A stretch of DNA of 64,000 nucleotides, from positions 186,001-250,000 of the forward strand of contig NZ_CP093301.1 in NCBI RefSeq assembly GCF_024362785.1, in the 5' to 3' direction. A program made the translations under genes and the position numbers. The notes under the pieces are model-generated. The model was not told the origin of the DNA. It worked only from the letters and a program-made list of their open reading frames with translations, and ran no database searches. Origin of the DNA: Evansella sp. LMS18. Lineage in GTDB: Bacteria > Bacillota > Bacilli > Bacillales > Salisediminibacteriaceae. Shown in pieces: positions 8,306 to 17,806 of this stretch. Every line of letters starts with the position of its first letter. Position 1 is the first letter of the stretch.

Positions 8306-9202
8306 CTATAACTCTCTTGCAAATACAACCATATCCTCCGCTTTAATGCCGTCTTCAAAAACCGGCTCAGGGTAATTATTAAAAAATCCCCGCCTGATTT
8401 CAGCTATTCTGAAGCCTGCCTTCTGGTAAAATGCCAGATTACTAATGCTGGAGTTTGCTGTTCCCACAATCATCCTTTGGAAACCCTTCTCTTTATACAG
8501 CCTGCATCCTGCCTCAATAACTTTTTTACCTGTACCTTTCCCTCTGAACTCCGGGGCAAGGGCAATATTTTTAATTTCCACTGTATCTCCCGGATGGAAA
8601 ACAAACAGGACCACACCTGCCGTATCCCCGTTAAGGAGTATGGAGTACATTTCTCCCTCATAAATATATTGGTTTATGACCTCTTCACTTTCGTCGGCAA
8701 GAAGCAAGAAGTCAGTGAAACTCTTCCTGCTGCCTGCAGTCACTTCTTCTATCCTGACTTCAGCCTGCTGACTGTCCATATCCCCGAAAAACTCCATATG
8801 CTTTTTTTCCTGCTTGTAATAATCCAGCCTGTCTTTTAATGTTCCTGTATGGAATTCGAACTTATGACCGTCCGGGTCGGTAAAATAAACAGAACGCTTA
8901 TCTTTCTTATGGCGCGGCCTTCCAGTGAGGATATCCACGTTTAACTCTCTAAGTTTCTCATAATAAAAAAGAAAGTCCCCTTCTTCCACAGTAAATGCAA
9001 TATGTGTATAGGAATCTTTTATTTCATTCCTGGGAATCTCTTTTTCTTCGTTTAATGCAAGCCATATTCCGTTCAGATCGAAATAGGCTGTCGTCCTTCC
9101 TTTAACAAGGAGCTTAGCCCCGAAAACCTCTGAATAAAACTTCACTGACTGCTCCAGGTCAGATACAGAAAACAATAAATGATTTATCCCTTTTATAGAC
9201 AT
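8306..9202 (-). CDS. FosB-type bacillithiol transferase fused to a GNAT acetyltransferase
   Basis: Residues 1-139 are a clear FosB (fosfomycin-inactivating thiol transferase, glyoxalase fold): GINHLLFSVSDLEQSVKFY, IPRNEIKDSYTHIAF, YFTDPDGHKFEFHTG, DRLDYYKQEKKHMEFF. The expected divalent-metal ligands His8, His67 and Glu116 are all present. A normal FosB ends near residue 139; here the frame continues through a short linker into a complete GNAT domain (about 148-298) with the acetyl-CoA motif EFRGKGTGKK and a C-terminal half resembling B. subtilis YvbK (GTANSSISNLAFYQKAGFRI). The start follows GAGGTGCTGCA. It is co-oriented with a second GNAT gene 31 bp upstream. The FosB half should use bacillithiol, whose BshC enzyme is encoded at 58786-60411. 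The acetyl acceptor is unknown. Confidence 0.9.
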   Translation of the reverse strand: MSIKGINHLLFSVSDLEQSVKFYSEVFGAKLLVKGRTTAYFDLNGIWLALNEEKEIPRNEIKDSYTHIAFTVEEGDFLFYYEKLRELNVDILTGRPRHKKDKRSVYFTDPDGHKFEFHTGTLKDRLDYYKQEKKHMEFFGDMDSQQAEVRIEEVTAGSRKSFTDFLLLADESEEVINQYIYEGEMYSILLNGDTAGVVLFVFHPGDTVEIKNIALAPEFRGKGTGKKVIEAGCRLYKEKGFQRMIVGTANSSISNLAFYQKAGFRIAEIRRGFFNNYPEPVFEDGIKAEDMVVFAREL

Positions 9203-9233
9203 TGCAGCACCTCGTTGCTCCCGTTTTCATTTT

Positions 9234-9710
9234 TCAGCTCCTGAATTTCTGTGTCTTCCTTTTCTCATCGTTTCTTTCCGTAAATTTCCCGTTTGTAAAA
9301 ACATCTATTACTTTTTGCCAGAAAATCTGAGCCGGTTTATTATTTATCAACTGGAAGACTTCCCAGGCCCCTTGATGCATTGAAAAAATCTGCTGGGCGG
9401 CAGCTTTTCCAATTCCGGTTCTCCTGTATTTTTTCATCACAAAAAATTCAGCTACAGAGTATGTTCTTTCATCCCCTGAAAGCTCTGCCTTCACCAGGCC
9501 GAATCCGCTCAAACGCCCCTCAGAAATAATTAAGTAGGGAAAATGCTCTTCTTTAGTCCAATACTCATCGAGATAAGGGTACTCTTTAAACAGACCATCC
9601 TCCTCCACATGTGCTTCCACAAACTCTGAGAAATCATAAAAATAAAACTGCATCAGATTACTTATGATTTCTTTTTCCGAAATATCGGCTCTTCTGATTT
9701 CCATTTCCAT
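9234..9710 (-). CDS. GNAT family N-acetyltransferase
   Basis: This 158-residue single-domain acetyltransferase has the acetyl-CoA pyrophosphate-binding motif RRTGIGKAA near residues 96-104, after the beta-strand AEFFVMKKY, and an N-terminal MEIRRADISEKEII typical of the fold. The Tyr- and Phe-rich segment QFYFYDFSEF (21-30) recalls YhbS/YkkB-like enzymes, but the substrate cannot be inferred. The ATG at 9710 follows AGAGGTAGCC; an ATG two codons later would also serve. It is probably co-transcribed with the FosB-GNAT fusion 31 bp downstream, giving two acetyltransferase domains and one thiol transferase in one unit. Confidence 0.8.
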   Translation of the reverse strand: MEMEIRRADISEKEIISNLMQFYFYDFSEFVEAHVEEDGLFKEYPYLDEYWTKEEHFPYLIISEGRLSGFGLVKAELSGDERTYSVAEFFVMKKYRRTGIGKAAAQQIFSMHQGAWEVFQLINNKPAQIFWQKVIDVFTNGKFTERNDEKRKTQKFRS

Positions 9711-9850
9711 AACAGGCTACCTCTTTTTCATATTTTGGGTTGATGATATTTTTGTGGGTTCCGGAATATTTTTAAATTATTTCTCCACTTTTAAGCGAAT
9801 TAATCGCCCTTTATATGTTCTTTTATAAAAGGGTTCGTTGAAGGCCGATA

Positions 9851-9959
9851 TTGATTTTTCACTGTGTTTGATTGTAGCGAAAGGAGGCGAGACGCCTTCG
9901 GGAATAGCATTAGCTGAAGCAATGCCCGAGGCAAGCGAGCGTCCTGTAGTGAAAATCAA
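9851..9959. repeat. Imperfect palindromic intergenic repeat, copy 2
   Basis: Outer arms TTGATTTTTCACT (9851-9863) and AGTGAAAATCAA (9948-9959) are near-perfect inverted complements. Inside are GATTGTAGCG, AGGAGGCGA, GGGAATAGCAT, AGCTGAA, GCGTCC and CTGTAGTG, sharing order and wording with the element at 3060-3193. It belongs to the same Bacillaceae-type dispersed repeat family. Confidence 0.7.
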
Positions 9960-10057
9960 CATTAAAGATGAAACAGAGCTTTATAAAAAAGAAATTCACC
10001 AGTCTCCGAGGAAATACCTTCCATTCCCGCAAATTAATTTCAACATGCGTGAAGATA

Positions 10058-10091
10058 AAACAAAACACATGAAGCATACAGCTCCATGTGT
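10058..10091 (-). terminator. Terminator of the ABC exporter operon
   Basis: The minus-strand stem ACACATGGAGC/GCTTCATGTGT (11 bp with one G-U) around TGTAT is followed by TTTGTTTT, 11 bp after the exporter stop. Confidence 0.85.
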
Positions 10092-10102
10092 CTCATTAAT
10101 AA

Positions 10103-11935
10103 TTATCCCGCATTCAGTACTTTGAACTGGGCTTTTACGAGAGAATAGTATTCCCCTTTTTGCTTCATCAGCTCTTCATGGTTTCCCTGTTCGAGAATGT
10201 TGCCATGTTCAAGAACGATAATGTTATCTGCTTCCCTGATCGTTGACAACCTGTGGGCAATCATAATCGCCGTACGCCCATGAAGGAGTTTTTTCAATGC
10301 TTCCTGAATAACCTGTTCTGTTTCAGTGTCAATGGATGCTGTCGCTTCGTCTAAAATTAAAATTTGCGGGTCGGCAAGGAGTGCCCTTGCAAAGGAAATT
10401 AGCTGCCTTTCTCCAACAGAAAGAACATTTCCCCTTTCCTCCACTTCTGTTTCATAGCCGTTTTTCAGCTGGTTAATAAATTTATCCGCCCCTACTATTT
10501 TCGCCGCTTCCATTACTTCTTCGTCAGTCGCATCCGGACGGCCAAATTTAATATTATCCATTATTGTTCCGGAAAAAATAAATGTATCCTGAAGAACGAT
10601 GCTTACTTTTTCCCGCAGGCTGTCAAGTGTTACATCCCTTAAGTCATGTCCGTCAATCGTTACTTTACCTTTTGTAGGATCGTAAAAACGGGTGATTAAG
10701 TTTACGATGGTAGTCTTTCCGCTTCCGGTGTGTCCCACAAGGGCGACAGTGGTTCCAGCATGCATGGTCAGATCAATACCTTTAAGGGCTTTACGTTCTT
10801 CGTTGTAAGCAAATTCAACATTCTCAAACCGGATCTCACCTTTGATATTATCTAGCTTTTTCGCTTTAACTTTTTCAGGAACGGAAGGCCTTTCATCAAG
10901 AAACTCAAAAATACGCTCCGAGGAAGCCATACCTACAAGAAGCTGGTTATACACCTGGCCGAGGCGGGAGATAGGCTCCCAGAACATACCGATATAAATC
11001 GCAAAGGCGGCGAATTCACCTATCGTGATGTTCCCTCCCTGAATTAAAAACACACCATACCACAGAAGAACCGCAGTCCCGATGGCACCACTCATCTCTA
11101 CAAACGGACGGAACATGGCATTCTTCTGGGAAGCATTCCTCCATGCCTCATAGTTTTCATGGTTCATTTTGTTAAAAAATCCGATATTTTCTTTTTCCTG
11201 TGTGTAAGACTGTGTTACACGAATTCCCTGGATGCTTTCGTTCAGGTGTGAATTAATCATTGCCTGTTTTATCCTTACCGTCTGCCATGAGCGGCGGATT
11301 CTGCGTCGGAGTTTTGTAGAGATAAGGAACATGATCGGCAGTACAATCATGATTGCCAGCGTCAATTCAGGACTGATTATAAACAGGAGAACGATTATAC
11401 CAATCAGCATGATCAGGTCCATGAGCAGATTGATAACCCCATTCGTAAATAAGTCCTGCAGGGAGTTAACGTCATTGGTAATCCGGACAAGTATCGATCC
11501 TGCAGACCTTTGGTCAAAAAATCGGTGCGACAGTTTCTGTATATGGTCGAACAATGCTTTCCTCAAGTCAAAAATAATGTTCTGCCCGACTTTATTCATA
11601 TAATAAATCCGGATAATATTGCCGAGCCACGAGATGAGGTACATCCCTGCAAGGACCGCAACCATCAGCCACAGAAAATTAAGATCCTGCTGTTCTATAA
11701 TATTATCAAGCGCGTAACTGCCAATTAATATAGGTGCTATCAGGCGGACCGCCGTTGCCAGAAACATCCCGAGAATGGCCATTGGCAGCATGTTTTTCGC
11801 ATAAGGTTTCATATAACCGAATAACCTTGTCATCTGCATCCAGTTAAACTGCTTTTCAATAGCCTGGTCTGTGGAGTAATGGAACCTTTTCAGCGTCCGG
11901 TCTTCTGTGCTGCTGTTTTTTTCTTCTTGTGACAA
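10103..11935 (-). CDS. Heterodimeric ABC exporter, subunit with the canonical Walker B glutamate
   Basis: Membrane-plus-ATPase half of a type IV (B-family) multidrug or lipid exporter of the BmrCD/YheIH kind. Six transmembrane helices fill roughly the first 320 residues; the nucleotide-binding domain follows with Walker A GHTGSGKTT, Q-loop VLQDTF, signature LSVGERQ (non-canonical), Walker B ILILDEATASID with catalytic Glu, and H-loop IAHRLST. I choose the TTG start at 11933-11935, preceded by AAGGGGG; the longest open frame reaches 11998 and would overlap the upstream gene by 50 bp. It is downstream of its partner in a two-gene operon. The substrate cannot be told from sequence. Confidence 0.92.
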   Translation of the reverse strand: MSQEEKNSSTEDRTLKRFHYSTDQAIEKQFNWMQMTRLFGYMKPYAKNMLPMAILGMFLATAVRLIAPILIGSYALDNIIEQQDLNFLWLMVAVLAGMYLISWLGNIIRIYYMNKVGQNIIFDLRKALFDHIQKLSHRFFDQRSAGSILVRITNDVNSLQDLFTNGVINLLMDLIMLIGIIVLLFIISPELTLAIMIVLPIMFLISTKLRRRIRRSWQTVRIKQAMINSHLNESIQGIRVTQSYTQEKENIGFFNKMNHENYEAWRNASQKNAMFRPFVEMSGAIGTAVLLWYGVFLIQGGNITIGEFAAFAIYIGMFWEPISRLGQVYNQLLVGMASSERIFEFLDERPSVPEKVKAKKLDNIKGEIRFENVEFAYNEERKALKGIDLTMHAGTTVALVGHTGSGKTTIVNLITRFYDPTKGKVTIDGHDLRDVTLDSLREKVSIVLQDTFIFSGTIMDNIKFGRPDATDEEVMEAAKIVGADKFINQLKNGYETEVEERGNVLSVGERQLISFARALLADPQILILDEATASIDTETEQVIQEALKKLLHGRTAIMIAHRLSTIREADNIIVLEHGNILEQGNHEELMKQKGEYYSLVKAQFKVLNAG

Positions 11936-11948
11936 GCTGTCCACCCCC

Positions 11949-13700
11949 TTATCTTGCTTCCTGTAGGAACATATTTCTGTCTTTAAACTGAATATCATAT
12001 ATACGGCGGTAATGGCCGTCGAGGTTCACAAGCTCATCATGTGTGCCCCGTTCCACAATTTCACCGTTGTCCATAACAATAATTTCATCAGCATGCATTA
12101 AGGAAGAAATCCTGTGGGCTATGATAAATGTTGTTCTTCCCTTCATCACTTCTTTAAAAGCAGCCTGGATTTTTGCTTCTGTTTCCATGTCCACAGCGCT
12201 TGTAGCATCATCAAGAATCAAAATGCTGGGATCGATGCATATTGCCCTCGCAATAGCTATACGCTGTTTCTGGCCACCGGATAAGCCCATCCCCCGCTCG
12301 CCGAGAATAGTATCATAACCATTAGGCATATCCATAATAAAGTCGTGGGCCTGTGCCCGCTTGGCTGCATCCATGATTCTGTCCATGGAAGCATCAGGCA
12401 GACCATAGGAAATATTATCCTTTATCGAAGAAGAGAACAGGAATGATTCCTGAAGTACAACGCCGATATTGTGACGTACGGATTTTAAGGAATAGTCCTC
12501 CAGCCGATGTCCGTCTAAGAGTATTTCACCCCGGTTCGGTTCATAAAAACGAGATATTAACTGTGTAATCGAGGTTTTCCCTGAACCGGTCGCGCCGATT
12601 AAGCCGATAGTTTTACCTGGCGGCGCATCGAATGTAATATTTTTCAATGCAAGCTCGTCTTCACTGTCATAACGATGGGTAACATTTTTGAATTCAACAT
12701 GGCCATCGAGACGTTCTGCATGAATCGCCCCCGGCTTGTCAAAAACATCTTCTTTTTCATCAAGGACCTGAAGCAGCCTCTCACCGGATGCTTTTGACTG
12801 GGAAAACATATTAATGATAAAGCCAAGGTTCATAAGGGGTCCGATAATATACCAGATCAAGCTGAAAAAGGCAAAGAGTGCACCCGGGCTTAACTGGCCG
12901 TTAATTACGAGCCAGCCGCCGTAACCTAGCAGGACGACAACACATACATGCCCAATAAGTTCCATTACCGGGAAAAACCTAGCCCAGATTCCCGAAGTGT
13001 AAATATACTTATCTTTGTAGTCATTGTTTTTGTCATCAAATCTGCCAATCTCATAATTTTCCTTGGACAGTGACTTAACCGTATTCATCCCGCTTATATT
13101 TTCCTGCACTTTTGTAGTCATATTTGCAAACGACTTACGAATGCTTGTAAAGGCAGGGTGTACTTTTTTATCAAACCGGTACACAGTCACCACGAGAAAA
13201 GGCATAGCCGCAAGTGTAACTAACGCCAGGCTTGGGCTGTAAAAAAACATGATCCCTAAACTCAGGCCGACAAGCATTACCAGGTTGATAAGCTGTGCGC
13301 ATCCGAAGGACAAAAAGAAACGGAATCCCTCTACATCAGCCGTCAACCGTGACATAAGGTCCCCCGTTCTTGCGTTATCGTAATACCTGAAAGGCAGAAA
13401 CTGCAGTTTACGGTACAATGCGTTACGAAGTTCAAAAACCGACTTAATACCAAAAAGGTCTCCTAAGTATTGATGAAAATAGACGGCAACACCTTTCAAT
13501 GCCATTAAAAGTAAAAATCCGATTGATACATAAGGAACGAGATGGAAGTTCTGATCTATAACTACCGTATCTATCGTTATCTGAAGGATAACTGGATAGA
13601 CAACTGTAATCCCTGTAACAGCCAGCAATGTTAAGATCGAGATAATAAAAAACCGTTTAAACGGCCAGTAAAATTCCTTTAAACGCTTAAATGTATTCAA
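11949..13700 (-). CDS. Heterodimeric ABC exporter, subunit with a degenerate ATP site
   Basis: Partner of the downstream exporter gene. It has an N-terminal six-helix membrane domain (about 1-310) and an ATPase domain with Walker A GATGSGKTS, signature LSGGQKQR, Walker B ILILDDATSAVD and H-loop IAHRISS. The residue after Walker B is Asp instead of the catalytic Glu. Combined with the partner's altered signature, this predicts one active and one degenerate ATP site, as in BmrC/BmrD and TM287/288. The start is the TTG at 13698-13700 behind AAGGAGGTG; an upstream in-frame GTG lies inside that ribosome site. The TTG overlaps the stop of a 12-codon ORF (TTGA). Confidence 0.92.
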   Translation of the reverse strand: MNTFKRLKEFYWPFKRFFIISILTLLAVTGITVVYPVILQITIDTVVIDQNFHLVPYVSIGFLLLMALKGVAVYFHQYLGDLFGIKSVFELRNALYRKLQFLPFRYYDNARTGDLMSRLTADVEGFRFFLSFGCAQLINLVMLVGLSLGIMFFYSPSLALVTLAAMPFLVVTVYRFDKKVHPAFTSIRKSFANMTTKVQENISGMNTVKSLSKENYEIGRFDDKNNDYKDKYIYTSGIWARFFPVMELIGHVCVVVLLGYGGWLVINGQLSPGALFAFFSLIWYIIGPLMNLGFIINMFSQSKASGERLLQVLDEKEDVFDKPGAIHAERLDGHVEFKNVTHRYDSEDELALKNITFDAPPGKTIGLIGATGSGKTSITQLISRFYEPNRGEILLDGHRLEDYSLKSVRHNIGVVLQESFLFSSSIKDNISYGLPDASMDRIMDAAKRAQAHDFIMDMPNGYDTILGERGMGLSGGQKQRIAIARAICIDPSILILDDATSAVDMETEAKIQAAFKEVMKGRTTFIIAHRISSLMHADEIIVMDNGEIVERGTHDELVNLDGHYRRIYDIQFKDRNMFLQEAR

Positions 13701-13735
13701 GCGGCCCACCTCCTTGTATTGATATTTTTGCTCAT
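13697..13735 (-). CDS. Putative 12-residue leader peptide coupled to the ABC exporter
   Basis: ATG at 13733-13735 opens a 12-codon frame, MSKNINTRRWAA, preceded by a strong AAAGGAGACC ribosome site at normal spacing. Its TGA stop overlaps the TTG start of the exporter gene, and the exporter's own AAGGAGGTG lies inside it. The arrangement predicts that translating the peptide controls access to the exporter start. B. subtilis bmrCD is also governed by a translated leader (BmrB), although this peptide is shorter and not recognisably related. The ORF is seen directly; its function is inferred. Confidence 0.55.
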   Translation of the reverse strand: MSKNINTRRWAA

Positions 13736-14098
13736 GCTGTGGTCTCCTTTAATTTTTCTTTAACTTTTAAAATTCTGTAAATTGACAAGATACCAAACCT
13801 TTTAAAAAAAGATAACATTACTAATATATCGGTTTCCGAAATTTTTTACGAACCTTTATTTACGTTTTATAGACCCGTATAACCGTATATGGAGACAATA
13901 TGGAGCATTAACCCATTGAATTTCCAGTTTTTCTTCTTTTTACGTATGTTTAAATAAATTTACATGTAAACATGGAGTCTTATGGAGCAGAGAAAGACAA
14001 AAGAGACAACAGATAAATTTCTGTCGTCCCTTTCCCAGGTTTTTTTCCCTATATTATGTAATGTCTGTAATGCAAGGAGTATCGGCTGCCACCAGGCT
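13736..14098. promoter_or_regulatory. Regulatory interval upstream of the ABC exporter
   Basis: About 360 bp, very AT-rich. It holds the methyltransferase/pyr operon terminator (13993-14028), a perfect palindrome TTTACATGTAAA at 13959-13970 that could be an operator, and a small TTCGG-AAA-CCGA hairpin near 13830. Several TATAAA and TTATAC blocks lie near 13860-13890, but none pairs convincingly with a -35 box. Confidence 0.4.
13993..14028 (-). terminator. Terminator at the end of the pyr/methyltransferase operon
   Basis: The minus-strand stem GACGACAGA/TCTGTTGTC (9 bp with one G-U) is followed by TCTTTTGTCTTT, about 70 bp after the methyltransferase stop. Confidence 0.7.
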
Positions 14099-14755
14099 TT
14101 ATTTCACCCCGAAACTCAGCAGAGATATGTTTTCGAGATATGTTTTCTGGCGAATTTGTTTAAAGCGATGGTCATTGAGCAGACTTTCAAGGTCTTCATC
14201 ATTAAAACTCAGCCGCTTTTCAGTAACCTTGCCCCATTGCTTAAGAGCATTTTCTTCTTCTTTTTCAAGCTGCCACTGCTCTGCAAGCTTATGGGCCATC
14301 TCCACGTTAAGTATTTCTGATGGATTAACCAGTGCGAGCAGACCGCCTGGCTTAAGGACTCTGTACATCTCCTTTAACGCAGGATCCGGATCAGGCAGTA
14401 GAAATACTACACATGTAGAGAGGACAATATCGAACTTGTTTTCAGAAAAAGGAAGTTTCTCCGCATCTGCTGTTTTAAAAACAGGATTGTCTAAAAGGGG
14501 CTCCCTTTCCGCTAATTCAGCCGCACGATTAACCATCCCTTCAGAGATATCCACTCCGTAAATTTTGGTAGTGGAGTCCGCCCCGCGAAGCAGCAGCCTC
14601 CCCGTTCCGCAGCCTACATCAAGAACAGATTTCCCTTCCCAGGTCCCTGTTTCTTTAAGAAGTTCTTCATGGACTTTTACAAGCCAGGAGCTGCATGCCA
14701 TCCTGTCAAAGAAATCAACCAGATCATCAAACTCTTTTCCTGAAAACTTCCGCAA
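14099..14755 (-). CDS. Class I SAM-dependent methyltransferase
   Basis: This 218-residue protein has the SAM-binding motif I VLDVGCGTG at 44-52, an acidic residue at the end of strand 2 (IYGVDIS), motif II-like KFDIVLSTCVVFLLPDP, and the MYRVLKPGGLLALVNPS strand typical of UbiE/Methyltransf_11 proteins. It starts 6 bp after the pyrE stop, so it is likely co-transcribed with the pyr operon, although it has no obvious role in pyrimidine synthesis. B. subtilis has sulfate-assimilation genes at this point, so this is a lineage-specific addition. The substrate is unknown. Confidence 0.85.
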   Translation of the reverse strand: MRKFSGKEFDDLVDFFDRMACSSWLVKVHEELLKETGTWEGKSVLDVGCGTGRLLLRGADSTTKIYGVDISEGMVNRAAELAEREPLLDNPVFKTADAEKLPFSENKFDIVLSTCVVFLLPDPDPALKEMYRVLKPGGLLALVNPSEILNVEMAHKLAEQWQLEKEEENALKQWGKVTEKRLSFNDEDLESLLNDHRFKQIRQKTYLENISLLSFGVK

Positions 14756-14761
14756 AGTGCT

Positions 14762-15399
14762 TCACCCCGTATTCGTTTTACTGAACCACCCTTGTGGATC
14801 ACTGCTCCATTTAGCAAGGGTTTCATATTCCTCTTCGGTAATTTTCTTTTCATCCAATGCTAATTTTAATAGAACAGAATAATTCGTCAAGGAATGTGCC
14901 GGTATGCCCGCCTCCATAAATGCTTCTGCGGCTGTTTCAAATTCGTATGTGAAAATGGAACATACACCGAGAACATCTCCATCTGCTTCCTCTATTGCTG
15001 CTGCAGCCTGGAGGGAAGATCCCCCTGTTGAAATTAAATCTTCAATTACAACAACTTTTTGTCCCGCTTTAAGGGTTCCTTCTATTTTATTTCCTTTCCC
15101 GTGGCCCTTTGCTTTTGACCTGACATAGACCATCGGAAGGGAAAGCCTTTCAGCTGCCCAGGCAGCATGTGGAATCCCTGCTGTCGCAGTACCGGCAATC
15201 ACTTCAGCTTCCGGATATTTTTCTTTAATTAAAGCAGCAAATTCATCTGCAATTAATTCACGGACTGATGGATAGGACATCGTCAGCCGGTTGTCGCAAT
15301 ATATCGGGGAACGGAGTCCTGAACTCCATGTGAACGGCTCCTTTGGATTAAGTGAAACAGCATTGATATTTAAAAGTTCTTTCGCGATAGTTTCTGGTT

Positions 15400-15403
<4 letters not shown>
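14762..15403 (-). CDS. pyrE: Orotate phosphoribosyltransferase
   Basis: Transfers phosphoribose from PRPP to orotate, giving OMP. The product begins [18 protein letters not shown] and carries the PRPP-binding motif [14 protein letters not shown] and the flexible-loop [15 protein letters not shown]. Length (213) is normal. I use the ATG at 15401-15403, which overlaps the pyrF stop as ATGA and matches the usual N-terminus; an upstream ATG at 15421 adds six residues. The gene is the last pyrimidine gene of the operon. Confidence 0.95.

Positions 15404-17802
<2,399 letters not shown>

Positions 17803-17806
<4 letters not shown>

Larger units (their letters stand above)
9711..10102. other. Gene-free interval with repeat and terminator
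   Basis: About 390 bp between the GNAT gene and the ABC exporter. It holds the palindromic repeat at 9851-9959 and the exporter terminator at 10058-10091. An open frame at 9838-10125 (plus) is composed mainly of the repeat and is not considered a gene. Confidence 0.6.

Noticed and set aside
7686-8375. Plus-strand ORFs across the 52-bp array (repetitive peptides with LAPLEF repeats)
   Set aside because: The repeat period is not a multiple of three, the frames break within two to four units, there is no convincing ribosome site and the sequence is explained by the tandem array.
9838-10125. 95-codon plus-strand ORF
   Set aside because: It is largely the palindromic repeat at 9851-9959 and has no ribosome-binding site.
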